A DNA stretch of 64,000 nucleotides from Microbacterium testaceum (GCF_001476285.1 NZ_LDRU01000037.1:1-64000); one strand, 5' to 3'; counted from the first letter of the stretch, positions 47,088-55,243 are shown. Made by a program: numbers and translations. Notes: generated by a model from the sequence alone, not told the origin.

Positions 47088-47899
47088 CGACGGCGGCCCC
47101 CTCTCGCCCGACTGTGCATCGGAGGACCAGACCGTTCGGATCGAGCATCCGCGCCGAGAGCATCAAGTTCTGGTCGCTCCGATCGAACCGGATCCTCGTG
47201 ACTCTGGCGATCCTGTTCGTCCCCCTCAACGCCGTGCTCCTGTCGGTCTCCCTGGGGCAGCGGGCGGAGAGCCCCGATCCGCGGATGCGCATCTCGTCCG
47301 TGGACGCCGTCGCCTACCTCGACAGCGTCCTCTGGCTGCAACTGCTCATCGCGGTGATCGCGGTGCTGGCCGCCACCGGCGAGAGCGGCGGCAGGATCGG
47401 AGCCTCCTTCCTGGCCGTTCCGACCCGGCTGCCCGTTCTCGGAGCGAAGGTGATCGTCGTGGGGCTCGTGTCCTTCGGCATCGGGGTCGTGGGGGCGACG
47501 GCCGGTCAGCTGCTGCCTCATCTGCTGCTGTCGGGGACGGGTGTGGCTTACGCGGCGGACCCGGCCGACGTCTTCCGGGGGGCGATCTCGTCGGGGGCGT
47601 ATCTGGGTCTCATCGCCGCGATAAGTCTCGCCATCGCGGTCGTCGCCGGCAACCTCATCGTCGCTCTCCTCGTGCCGCTCGCGCTCTTCACGATCGTCCC
47701 CTCGGTGATCGCCTCGTTCGGGGGAGAGCTCGGGAGTCGGATCTCCGGGTACTTCCCCACGATCGCCGGACGTACGGCCCTCTCCGCGGCGGAGAACCCC
47801 GGCGGGCTCGACAGCACGACGGGCTTCCTCGTGATGCTCGCGTGGGCCGTCCTCGCGGTCGTCGGTGCGGGTCTGCGGTATCGATTCGCCGATGCGTGA
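47084..47899 (+). CDS. ABC-2 type permease, second subunit
   Basis: A 271-residue paralogous permease (SIRAESIKFWSLRSNRILV resembles the RAEAIKLATLPSF start of its neighbour). About six hydrophobic segments. It overlaps the preceding permease by ATGA, so the pair and the ATPase probably make one exporter with two different membrane subunits. Confidence 0.88.
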   Translation: MTTAAPSRPTVHRRTRPFGSSIRAESIKFWSLRSNRILVTLAILFVPLNAVLLSVSLGQRAESPDPRMRISSVDAVAYLDSVLWLQLLIAVIAVLAATGESGGRIGASFLAVPTRLPVLGAKVIVVGLVSFGIGVVGATAGQLLPHLLLSGTGVAYAADPADVFRGAISSGAYLGLIAAISLAIAVVAGNLIVALLVPLALFTIVPSVIASFGGELGSRISGYFPTIAGRTALSAAENPGGLDSTTGFLVMLAWAVLAVVGAGLRYRFADA

Positions 47900-47924
47900 C
47901 CCGCTGCCCGAGGGGGCCGCTGAG

Positions 47925-47930
47925 TAGACT
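47925..47930 (+). promoter_or_regulatory. -10 element before the NarL-type system
   Basis: TAGACT, 29 nt before the kinase start, which has GAGAGGGG as ribosome-binding site. The two-component genes may have their own promoter. Confidence 0.45.
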
Positions 47931-47959
47931 GCCCAGACACCTGAAGAGAGGGGCTCGCG

Positions 47960-49132
47960 ATGATCGACGTCGACGCGAGCGTCCCCGGGCCTCACCGGCT
48001 CCGCGGCCTCGTGGACGTCGTCCTCGCGGTCGTGGCCATCCTCCCGGGACTCATCAGCATCCTCGTGGAAGGCTCCTCGCCCGCCCTCACGGTCGGCCTT
48101 CTCCTCCTCGCCGCCGTGACGCTCTGCGCACGACAGCGGGTGCCGTGGACGGTTCTCGCCGTCGTGGCCGTGCTCGCGGCGATCGGTGAGGGGCAATCCT
48201 TCACGTTGGCCCTCTGCCTGGCGGTTTACACCGTCGCACGGCGGTCGACGACCGGACGCGCGGCGCTCGGCTACCTGCTGGCCGTCGGAGTGCCGCTGCT
48301 GGGGACGACGGTCAAGATCATGCTGGGTGTCGCGGTCACCGCGACCGACGACATCATTCCCGCGATCGGGGTGGGCACGAGCGTCGTCGATCCGTACGTC
48401 GTCCTCGCTTGCGCGGCGGGGATCGTGGTGCAGAACACCCTGCAACGCCGCCGCGCGCAGGAAGCCCTCCTGCAGCAGAAGATCGACAGCGCTCGGGCGA
48501 CGGAACGCACGAGGATCACGGCCGAGATGCATGACGTGGTCGGACACGCCCTGACGGTGATGATCTCTCTGGCGAACGGGGCGCGTTTGGCGTGGGACAC
48601 GGACCCCGAACGCTCGCGTCAGGCACTCGCCCACCTGGGCGAGGTCGGGGCGACGGCGCTCGACGACATGCAGCGGACTCTCCGCGTACTGCGCGACTCC
48701 GACGACCAGCTCGACGATGCGCTCCATCACTCCGGATACGACCTCCCCGACATCGGCAGCATGGTCGAGGTCTTCCACGCCGCGGGGATGCCCGTGCACC
48801 TGCGACAGCGCGGCGATGCCCTTCCGGAGAGCACGATGCTCAGGGCCGCGGTCCACCGCATCGTGCAGGAATGCCTCACGAACGTGCTCCGCTACGCGCA
48901 GGGGGCGACGTTCGTGCTCGTCACGATCGAGTGCTCCGCTCGGACGGGTATCGTCGCGATCGATGTCGAAGACGACGGCCGTTCGACCGGCGCCGGAAGC
49001 ATCGGCACGGGGCGCGGTCTCATCGGTGTCTCGGAGCGAGCGGCGTCGTTCGGCGGCACCTGCGTCTATGGCCCGCGGACCCCCGGCGGATGGGCGGTGC
49101 GCACGACCCTGCGAACGGAGAAGTCCCGATGA
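47960..49132 (+). CDS. NarL-type sensor histidine kinase
   Basis: A 390-residue kinase with about five to six N-terminal transmembrane helices and almost no extracytoplasmic domain, then a HisKA_3 box (ERTRITAEMHDVVGHALTVM, phospho-His in MHDVV) and an ATPase domain (HRIVQECLTNVLRYA, GTGRGLIGVSERA). Such intramembrane kinases next to ABC-2 exporters often sense peptide stress or the exporter itself. The stop overlaps the regulator gene by ATGA. Confidence 0.93.
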   Translation: MIDVDASVPGPHRLRGLVDVVLAVVAILPGLISILVEGSSPALTVGLLLLAAVTLCARQRVPWTVLAVVAVLAAIGEGQSFTLALCLAVYTVARRSTTGRAALGYLLAVGVPLLGTTVKIMLGVAVTATDDIIPAIGVGTSVVDPYVVLACAAGIVVQNTLQRRRAQEALLQQKIDSARATERTRITAEMHDVVGHALTVMISLANGARLAWDTDPERSRQALAHLGEVGATALDDMQRTLRVLRDSDDQLDDALHHSGYDLPDIGSMVEVFHAAGMPVHLRQRGDALPESTMLRAAVHRIVQECLTNVLRYAQGATFVLVTIECSARTGIVAIDVEDDGRSTGAGSIGTGRGLIGVSERAASFGGTCVYGPRTPGGWAVRTTLRTEKSR

Positions 49133-49794
49133 TCGACGTGCTCATCGTCGATGACCAGGCACTCGCACGACTCGGCAACTCGCTCGTCGTCGAGAGCGCG
49201 GCGGACCTTCACGTGATCGGAGAGGCCGCGACCGGGGAGCAGGGGGTCGCCCTCGCCCAGACCCTGCGCCCCGATGTCGTCCTGATGGACGTCCGGATGC
49301 CGGGAATGGGCGGCATCAGCGCCACCCACGCCATCACCTCGGCCAGCCCGACGACGCGAATCGTCGTCCTGACCTCGTTCGACCTGGATCAGTACGCGTT
49401 CGGAGCCCTCGAGTCCGGCGCGAGCGCCTTCCTCCTCAAGAGTGCTGCCCCTGAACGCCTGATCGATGCCATCCGGACCGTGCATCGCGGCGATGCGGTG
49501 GTCGAACCTCACATCACCCAGAAGTTGATCCATCGTGCCCTGAGATCGGATGACGGACAGGCGGCATCTCGTCCGATCGGCATGCCCGCCGAGCTCTCGG
49601 TCCTCAGCCCGCGCGAACAGGATGTGTTCCTGGCGATGGCGACGGGGATGACGAACGCGGAGATCAGCGAACGGCTGTTCTTGTCACCGGCCACAGTGAA
49701 GAGCCACATCAACAAGATCTTCAGCAAGCTCAAGCTTCGCGACCGTGTCCATGCCGTCATCCTCGCGCACCGTCTGAAGATCACGGGGGAGTGA
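49129..49794 (+). CDS. NarL/LuxR-type response regulator
   Basis: A 221-residue regulator. The receiver has IVDDQ, phospho-Asp in VVLMDVRMPGMGG and LLKSAAPERL. The C-terminal LuxR helix-turn-helix reads LSPREQDVFLAMATGMTNAE with ATVKSHINKIFSKL. It pairs with the kinase upstream. Its likely targets are the exporter genes and the peptide genes that follow, which is an inference from position. Confidence 0.94.
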   Translation: MIDVLIVDDQALARLGNSLVVESAADLHVIGEAATGEQGVALAQTLRPDVVLMDVRMPGMGGISATHAITSASPTTRIVVLTSFDLDQYAFGALESGASAFLLKSAAPERLIDAIRTVHRGDAVVEPHITQKLIHRALRSDDGQAASRPIGMPAELSVLSPREQDVFLAMATGMTNAEISERLFLSPATVKSHINKIFSKLKLRDRVHAVILAHRLKITGE

Positions 49795-49902
49795 CCCCCC
49801 GCGTTGGCGGCTGAGATTCAACTCGTGGTTGGTGGTTGCCCGGCCCCGTCCGGCAATACGTTCCTCACAGAAGAGTCGCCGCCGGCCGTAAGGGATGTGA
49901 AG

Positions 49903-50274
49903 ATGATCGGGATCGTTGTCGCGTCCCTACTGGTGCTGGTCGCAGGACTGCTGTCGCTCTGGTGGGCTCGTGCTTCCTGGCGAGGCACGCTGCCGCAGAA
50001 CTGGCTCTTCGGGTATCGGACGCCGCTGACGCTGTCCGACAAGGATGCGTGGACGACGGTCAATCGCGCTCCCGCTCCTTTCGCCGCGGTCGGCGGCATC
50101 GGGGCGAGCGCCGCCGCCGTCATGGCTCTTGTGCTCACGCTTCTCGGCCTCAGCAGCATCGCGCCGGCGTTCTTCGGGGCGGGGCTGGGGTGGCTGCTGC
50201 TGTGGACGGTTCTGGGGATCGTTCCCGCGCATCGAGCGGGGAGGAACTACAAGCGGACGCGCAGCTCGGCCTGA
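49903..50274 (+). CDS. SdpI-family membrane protein (putative immunity protein)
   Basis: A 123-residue protein with about three transmembrane helices (IVVASLLVLVAGLLSLWW, AAVMALVLTLLGL, LGWLLLWTVLGIVP). The loop NWLFGYRTPLTLSDKDAW with VNR matches the SdpI-family signature. SdpI of Bacillus subtilis protects the producer from the SDP toxin. Here sdpC-, sdpA- and sdpB-like genes follow, supporting an immunity role. AGGG is 8 nt before the ATG at 49903; a GTG at 49897 is the alternative. Confidence 0.85.
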   Translation: MIGIVVASLLVLVAGLLSLWWARASWRGTLPQNWLFGYRTPLTLSDKDAWTTVNRAPAPFAAVGGIGASAAAVMALVLTLLGLSSIAPAFFGAGLGWLLLWTVLGIVPAHRAGRNYKRTRSSA

Positions 50275-50296
50275 GATCGACGTCTCATCCGCTTCT

Positions 50297-50317
50297 GACC
50301 GCGGCGGCTCCGCGGTC
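50297..50317 (+). terminator. Hairpin after the sdpI-like gene
   Basis: GACCGCGG (50297-50304) and CCGCGGTC (50310-50317) with a CGGCT loop, 22 bp after the stop. No T-run. Confidence 0.5.
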
Positions 50318-50489
50318 TCATCATCTCGAGAACCCGCGCGCGTGATCGCTCGCCGCGGACCACGCTTCGTGACGGGGGATCACCGAGCGTGATCGCGGTG
50401 CCGCGCGCGCTCGTGACGAGCGACGACGCAGCCTTGCAACGGTCTCGAGTTCTGACCATCGACGCATCACCTGGGGGAGGTGATTATCC

Positions 50490-50600
50490 ATGGACGACAT
50501 CTACGAGGCGCCTTGTGCAGTGCTCGTCGCCGACTTCCGCCGCGACACGGCGTTGACCAGTCGCGGCGGCTGGCCCGACCTCCTGGGCTGGTGGTTCTGA
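50490..50600 (+). CDS. Lasso peptide precursor A1
   Basis: A 36-residue peptide below usual gene-finder size. The 21-residue leader has Y5, P8 and DF15-16, the positions that RiPP recognition elements bind in actinobacterial lasso leaders (YxxP pattern), and Thr20 at position -2. The predicted 15-residue core LTSRGGWPDLLGWWF has Asp at position 9, suitable for a Leu1-Asp9 macrolactam with a six-residue tail and Trp13/Trp14 as plugs. GGGGGAGG is 9 nt upstream. It is 20/36 identical to precursor A2 at 52984, without gaps. Confidence 0.9.
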   Translation: MDDIYEAPCAVLVADFRRDTALTSRGGWPDLLGWWF

Positions 50601-50664
50601 CGCCACGCCCGCCGGCCGGCGTACGACACGAGACACAGATCATTCGCAAGGAAAGTGAGCATTC

Positions 50665-51291
50665 ATGAAGAACAGAGGCAAACCACTGCTGGTCGCGATC
50701 ACCGCCGGAGCCCTTGTCCTGGCCGGGACGACGGCCGCTTCGGCGGACAGCTCGAGCCGAGACGGGTCGGTGTCAGCGGCCGCGAACGTCGCCACCGGTG
50801 ACTACACCGATCGCGAGGTCGTCGAATTCCTGGCCTTCGGCGCCGGCACCATCGATGCCGAGCACCCGGGTCTGATCGCCGAGCTCGGCTATGACGGCGT
50901 CGCCGCCGAGGCACCGCCCGCGGAACTGGTGGACGAGATCGTCGCCGGGGTGACGCAGATCAATCCGGCGTTTCACGCTCAGGTGACGGAGCCGCTGCAG
51001 AGCGGCGACCCGGTCGCTGTGGAAGCTGCGCTCACCGTCTACAACGACTCGATGATCGAGTACGTCAAGAGCTCGGACGACTGGACGGTCGGATCGGGCG
51101 ACGACGGCTCGGCTACCGCCTACTGCCTGGTCTGGCCTCTCGCCCTCGCCGTGGCTCTCGTCGTCGCCGTGGTGTCGACACGCATCGTGGCCTACGTCGG
51201 GCCGAGCACGCCGTCGGCGACGCTCGCCTCGGACGACCGGCTCACCCGCCAAGAGGCATCAGCGGCGATCGCGTCGACCATCGCGCCGTGA
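50665..51291 (+). CDS. sdpC: SdpC-like secreted toxin precursor
   Basis: A 208-residue secreted protein. The signal peptide (residues 1-27, ending TAASA) is followed by a helical domain (YTDREVVEFLAFGAGTID, ELVDEIVAGVTQINPAF) that aligns with the pro-region of SdpC, and a hydrophobic segment AYCLVWPLALAVALVVAVV (about 152-170) at the place of the mature SDP toxin. Bacillus SDP has two cysteines in CGLYAVC forming a disulfide; this protein has a single Cys (154). The family call is from pattern and context. AAGGAAAG precedes the ATG. Confidence 0.8.
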   Translation: MKNRGKPLLVAITAGALVLAGTTAASADSSSRDGSVSAAANVATGDYTDREVVEFLAFGAGTIDAEHPGLIAELGYDGVAAEAPPAELVDEIVAGVTQINPAFHAQVTEPLQSGDPVAVEAALTVYNDSMIEYVKSSDDWTVGSGDDGSATAYCLVWPLALAVALVVAVVSTRIVAYVGPSTPSATLASDDRLTRQEASAAIASTIAP

Positions 51292-51298
51292 CCCCGAC

Positions 51299-51334
51299 GG
51301 TGCCCGCCCACGCCGCCGTGCGCGGGCGGGCACC
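51299..51334 (+). terminator. Hairpin between sdpC and sdpA
   Basis: GGTGCCCGCCC (51299-51309) and GGGCGGGCACC (51324-51334) with a 14-nt loop. It lies 8 bp after the sdpC stop, and may reduce expression of sdpAB relative to sdpC. Confidence 0.7.
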
Positions 51335-51358
51335 CCTCCCCTGAAAGGAGGCATGCCC

Positions 51359-51953
51359 ATGGACGACTCTGTCGACGACATCGTCGCCGGTCGCGGTTCC
51401 ATCGTGGCGTTCGTCCTCACGCTTGCCGTGATGCTCCCCGTCCTGTTCGTGTCGGTGCTGGTCGCGGTCCCGCCGACCACGATCTCGCTCGGTATGGGAC
51501 AGGACTTCCGCAACAACTACAGCGCGTTCGTCTCGCAGGGGTGGAACTTCTTCACGAAGGACCTCCAGGGGACTCAGTTCGGCGCGTACACGACGGTGTC
51601 GGGCTCCGCGCCGGTCAGTCTGTTGACGACTCCGCAGACGCGCATCGAGAATGCGTGGGGTCTCACCCGGAACCAGCGGGCACAGGGACCGGAGCTCGCG
51701 AACCTGGCCAACGCCGTGACGCAGTGGCGGGAATGCTCGACCTTGCGAATCTCCTGCGCCATGGATCTCGATGCCGAGCCGATCGAGCTCGTCAACACGA
51801 GCCCCCCTGCCGACGCTCTGCGGGTCGGTGATCCTCACGCAGGAACGGCAGAGTCCCTGGAGCTACCGCACCTTCCCCTCGGCCGACGAGCAGATCGTCG
51901 ACAAGGTCGCGCCGGTCGATGTCGTCTGCCCCGCGAACGGAGGAGGATCATGA
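51359..51953 (+). pseudogene. sdpA: SdpA-family protein, frameshifted at a C6 run
   Basis: The N-terminal helix (GSIVAFVLTLAVMLPVLFVSV) and QGWNFFTKDLQGTQFGAY are typical of SdpA, which with SdpB turns pro-SdpC into toxin. The expected end (LCGSVILTQERQSPWSYRTF, ...VDVVCPANGGGS) is in another frame. Reading five instead of six C at 51802-51807 joins both into a 197-residue protein whose stop overlaps the sdpB ATG (ATGA). As written, the first frame runs into sdpB without a stop. The ATG at 51359 is 7 nt from AGGAGG; one at 51353 is too close. Confidence 0.85.
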
Positions 51954-52978
51954 GCCTGCTCTCCACGCTGTCGACGTTCGATCACCGTCGCCTCTGGTTC
52001 GGCGCCGCGCGCACCGTTCTCGCCTCGGGCCAGATCGTGCTCCTGGCCTTCACCGACCCGCGTGCGCTTCTCGTGCCCGTGGGGGATCAGCCCGCCGCTC
52101 CGTACTGCGATGGCGTGAAGGCGATCAGCGCGTACTGCCTCGAAGGCGATGTCCTCGCCCCTTCGACGAGACACGCGATCATGCTGATCCTCCTGGTCGT
52201 CGTGGCATCCGGGTTCCTTCCCCGCGCGACCGGAATCCTGCACGCCTGGGTGACCTTCTCGATCGCCGGCAGCATCGCCCTGCCTGACGGGGGAGAACTG
52301 GCCGCCAAGGTCGTCACGCTGCTGCTCGTTCCGATGTGCCTGACCGACGACCGTTGGTGGCATTGGACGCGGCCGAGATCGTCCCTCAGCCCGTCGGCGC
52401 GCGGTGTCGCGTATGCGGCGCTGTGGGCCGTGCGCCTCCAGGTCGCGGGCATATACCTGCACTCCGGTGTGGGCAAGTTCGCCAGTTCCGACTGGCTCTC
52501 GGGCACCGCGGAGTACTACGTCCTCCGCGACAACATGTTCGGCGCCGCCGGCTGGGTGCGCGATCTCGGGGTCGCCGTGATGTCGGTGCCGTCTTTCGCG
52601 TTCGCTGTGGCCTGGGGGTCGATCGCGCTCGAGATCGCCGTCGGTGTGATCATCCTGTGCGGAACAGACAGGCTCCGTCGCGTGGCGCTGGCCGCCGTGA
52701 TCGTCTTCCATGTCGGGATCATCGTCACCATCGGACTCTGGACGTTCGCTCTCGTGATGATCGGCGCCGTCGCCGTCGCCTGTCTGCCCGCGACACCGCG
52801 TGGCAGCGGTCCCCACCACGTCCCCGCTGTCCTGTCGGCGCTGAGGCGCAGGCTCAGGCCCGACGGCGGTTCGCCCTCGCTCTCCGGCATCCCCGCCACC
52901 GTCCCGGTCGCCGACGAGGGCGCCGACGGCATCCCCTCCCCGCAACGCGCGGTGGTTCCCGAGCAGGGGAGGAGGTGA
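51950..52978 (+). CDS. sdpB: SdpB-family membrane protein (HTTM-like)
   Basis: A 342-residue protein with about eight transmembrane helices related to vitamin K-dependent gamma-carboxylase-like (HTTM) proteins. Typical SdpB segments are seen: RLQVAGIYLHSGVGKFASSD with W, and LRDNMFGAAGW. With SdpA it is needed for SDP toxin maturation in Bacillus. GGAGGA is 5 nt before the ATG. The hydrophilic tail (about residues 290-342) is Pro/Arg-rich. The lasso precursor A2 starts 5 nt after its stop. Confidence 0.88.
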   Translation: MSLLSTLSTFDHRRLWFGAARTVLASGQIVLLAFTDPRALLVPVGDQPAAPYCDGVKAISAYCLEGDVLAPSTRHAIMLILLVVVASGFLPRATGILHAWVTFSIAGSIALPDGGELAAKVVTLLLVPMCLTDDRWWHWTRPRSSLSPSARGVAYAALWAVRLQVAGIYLHSGVGKFASSDWLSGTAEYYVLRDNMFGAAGWVRDLGVAVMSVPSFAFAVAWGSIALEIAVGVIILCGTDRLRRVALAAVIVFHVGIIVTIGLWTFALVMIGAVAVACLPATPRGSGPHHVPAVLSALRRRLRPDGGSPSLSGIPATVPVADEGADGIPSPQRAVVPEQGRR

Positions 52979-52983
52979 GACAG

Positions 52984-53094
52984 ATGACCGAAACCTACGA
53001 GAAGCCTCAGGTGCTCGTCGTGGGCGACTTCCGCAAGGACACCGCCTTCACGTCCCAGGGCTACTGGACCGACGTCCTCGGCTGGTGGCTCTGA
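52984..53094 (+). CDS. Lasso peptide precursor A2
   Basis: A 36-residue peptide. The leader has Y5, P8, GDF14-16 and Thr20 at -2; the predicted core is FTSQGYWTDVLGWWL with Asp at position 9 (Phe1-Asp9 ring, six-residue tail). GGAGGAGGTGA lies about 7 nt upstream. It matches precursor A1 (50490) at 20 of 36 positions, with W7, D9, L11, G12, W13 and W14 of the core conserved. The cyclase and the B1 and B2 genes follow after a hairpin. Confidence 0.93.
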   Translation: MTETYEKPQVLVVGDFRKDTAFTSQGYWTDVLGWWL

Positions 53095-53109
53095 CCCGCC
53101 GCTGATCCC

Positions 53110-53144
53110 GGGTGGGAGCGGTCGCCTCGTGGCCGCTCCCACCC
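53110..53144 (+). terminator. Attenuator hairpin after lasso precursor A2
   Basis: GGGTGGGAGCGG (53110-53121) and CCGCTCCCACCC (53133-53144), perfect 12-bp arms, 11-nt loop, no T-run. Such hairpins between a RiPP precursor and its enzymes usually allow more precursor than enzyme mRNA. Confidence 0.75.
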
Positions 53145-53171
53145 TCCCTTCCACAGATCTGAGTCGACACC

Positions 53172-54968
53172 ATGCGCTTCCTGCTCTATCCCGACCGAGA
53201 GGTCATCGCGCCCGCCCCCTCCGCGGCGTTGCCGAAGTATGTTCCGCATATCTCCGGACGCCCGTGGATCGTCGGCGACTGGGACGACGCAGAGATCGTC
53301 CAGGCCTCGAACAAGGATTACCGAGTCGTTCTTCTCGGCACCGTTGGTAGCAGCGATGAGGAGCTCCGCTCGTGGCTCGACGCCGGCGGCCGAGAGCCGG
53401 ACTTCACGACGATTCACCGCAGCATCGCCGGGGCGTTCTTCACCCTCGTCTCCACGTCCGCCGGAACCACGCGGGCTTTCGGGACGCTGTCGAGTTTCCG
53501 GCGCCTGTCCTTCTCCACCGACCCGGACGCCCCGCTCGCCTCCAATTCCCTCGCGCTGCTGATTGAGATGTTCCGCCCGCGTCTCCGCGAGGAGCGCGTG
53601 CCGCTCGCCCTCATCGCTCCGCGCGCACCCTGGCCCCTCGGCGACGCGAGCTACTGGCAGGGAATCGAGAACGTGCTGCCGACCCATCAACTGTGTGCGG
53701 ATACGACGGGTCCCCTTCACGTGAGCGAACGGTGGGCTCTCCCTCGACGCCACGTGCCACAGGACGAGGTCACGCCGGCTCTGGCCGCGGCGCTTCACGC
53801 CGCCATCGAGGCGCGGGCTCGACACGCCAGATCCACCCTGAGCACGGACCTCTCCGGAGGGATGGATTCGACCTCCCTCGCGTTCTTCGCGCGAGAACAC
53901 GCGAGCGAGCTGACGACCATGCACCTCGGCATCAGCGTCGAGATGAACGACGACGCCGAGTGGGCGGATGCCGCGGCCCGGGCGCTTCGCAGCCGGCACA
54001 TCCGCGTGTCGCACGACGAGTTCCCGCGCTGGTTCGCCGGATGGCACGTCACGAACGAGCGGTTCGCGGCGGAGCCCGAACCGTCCATCCGCACGGAGGG
54101 AATGCACCGCGCGATGGCCGAGCGTCTCAGCGAGCACGGCTGCACGATCCACCTCGCCGGCTCCGGAGGAGACGAGCTCTTCTACCCGGACGAATCCGTC
54201 CTCCCCGGCCTGCGACGCGAGGCACCCGCGGCGCTCTACGGGGCGATCCGGGGGATGGCGACGCTTCACCGCTGGCCCCTGGCGAAGACGGTTCGCGCCG
54301 CGCTCAACAGGGACGATCCACGTTCGTGGCTCGTGCGGGAGACCGCTTCGTTGGGCATGACGGAGTTCGAGCGGCCCTCACCCGCGTGGGACGTCGTGTT
54401 CTCGCTGTCCCCGTGGGCCACGGACACCGCGCTGTCGGCGGTCCAGGATCTGATCCTCGAGAACACCGCGGATGCACAACTCGATGCCGCATTCGCCAGC
54501 GACGCCGTCGCGTACGGAATGATCACACGCAACGGTCAGATCCACCGCGCCCTCGATGAACAGACGCGTGAGGTCGGCGTCCGCTACGAAGCGCCTTTCC
54601 TCGATGACGCGGTCATCGAACTCGCGCTCCAGGTGCGCCTGGTCGATCGTCTGAACACCCGTCGCTTCAAGCCCGGCCTCGCCGCGGCCGCCGCGGGCGT
54701 CGTCCCCGATCTCTTTCTCGACCGACGGTCGAAAGGCGATTACATCTCGTTGATCTACACCGCGTTCAACGAGCACCGCAGATCCATCGCGGCCCAGGCC
54801 GACGACTTCCGCCTCGGCCGACGCGGACTGGTCGACGTCGAGCGCCTGAAAACGTATCTGCAGAGCATGCAACCCCAAGCGCAACACTTCTTCCCGTTCG
54901 AATTCCTCCTGGCCGCGGAGCGTTGGCTTCAGGCCGCGGATCGGATGACACTCGTGAACGAAAGGTGA
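53172..54968 (+). CDS. Lasso peptide macrolactam synthetase (C protein)
   Basis: A 598-residue asparagine-synthetase-like enzyme that adenylates the core Asp and closes the ring. The ATP-binding PP-loop is LSGGMDST (residues 228-234). The N-terminal 200 residues resemble the glutaminase domain of AsnB but begin MRFLL, without the Cys2 needed for glutamine hydrolysis, as in lasso cyclases. The segment GSGGDELFYPDE follows near residue 331. B1 and B2 genes follow directly. Confidence 0.93.
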   Translation: MRFLLYPDREVIAPAPSAALPKYVPHISGRPWIVGDWDDAEIVQASNKDYRVVLLGTVGSSDEELRSWLDAGGREPDFTTIHRSIAGAFFTLVSTSAGTTRAFGTLSSFRRLSFSTDPDAPLASNSLALLIEMFRPRLREERVPLALIAPRAPWPLGDASYWQGIENVLPTHQLCADTTGPLHVSERWALPRRHVPQDEVTPALAAALHAAIEARARHARSTLSTDLSGGMDSTSLAFFAREHASELTTMHLGISVEMNDDAEWADAAARALRSRHIRVSHDEFPRWFAGWHVTNERFAAEPEPSIRTEGMHRAMAERLSEHGCTIHLAGSGGDELFYPDESVLPGLRREAPAALYGAIRGMATLHRWPLAKTVRAALNRDDPRSWLVRETASLGMTEFERPSPAWDVVFSLSPWATDTALSAVQDLILENTADAQLDAAFASDAVAYGMITRNGQIHRALDEQTREVGVRYEAPFLDDAVIELALQVRLVDRLNTRRFKPGLAAAAAGVVPDLFLDRRSKGDYISLIYTAFNEHRRSIAAQADDFRLGRRGLVDVERLKTYLQSMQPQAQHFFPFEFLLAAERWLQAADRMTLVNER

Positions 54969-54973
54969 GCACG

Positions 54974-55243
54974 ATGCCACACACCTACCACCTCGCCGAC
55001 GACGTCCGCTTCACGGAAGTGACCCACGGGGGCGTTCTGCTCAGCCGACGCTCCGGGCAGTACCGCCAGGTGAATCCCTCCGGAACGCGCATCCTCCGCC
55101 TCCTGGTCGACGGGGAGCCCGTGGACGGCATCGTCGAGCACCTCCAGAAGCGGTACCCGGATGTCGACGCCGCCCAGATCACGCGCGATCTCCACCAACT
55201 TCTCGATGACCTCGCCGCCGAAGGATTACTCGTCCGTGTCTGA
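54974..55243 (+). CDS. Lasso peptide RiPP recognition element (B1, PqqD-like)
   Basis: An 89-residue PqqD-fold protein that binds the precursor leader and delivers it to the peptidase. The beta-hairpin GGVLLSRRSGQYRQVNPSG and the following helices (ILRLLVDGEPVDGIVEHL) are typical. AAAGGTGA gives good spacing to the ATG at 54974; a GTG at 54965 overlapping the cyclase stop is an alternative. It overlaps the B2 gene by 8 bp. Confidence 0.93.
   Translation: MPHTYHLADDVRFTEVTHGGVLLSRRSGQYRQVNPSGTRILRLLVDGEPVDGIVEHLQKRYPDVDAAQITRDLHQLLDDLAAEGLLVRV

Noticed and set aside
50490-50600. Lasso core starting at the Gly in RGGW (or QGYW in A2)
   Set aside because: Ring closure would need Asp at 7-9; from that Gly, Asp is at position 5 (or 4), too small, and the leader Thr would not be at -2.
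51359-52978. A single natural SdpA-SdpB fusion protein of about 540 residues
   Set aside because: The joining stretch does not look like protein, while the shifted frame carries the expected SdpA end and a stop overlapping the sdpB start.
53172-54968. Ordinary asparagine synthetase B
   Set aside because: The N-terminus lacks the glutaminase Cys2, and the gene is next to precursor, B1 and B2 genes.
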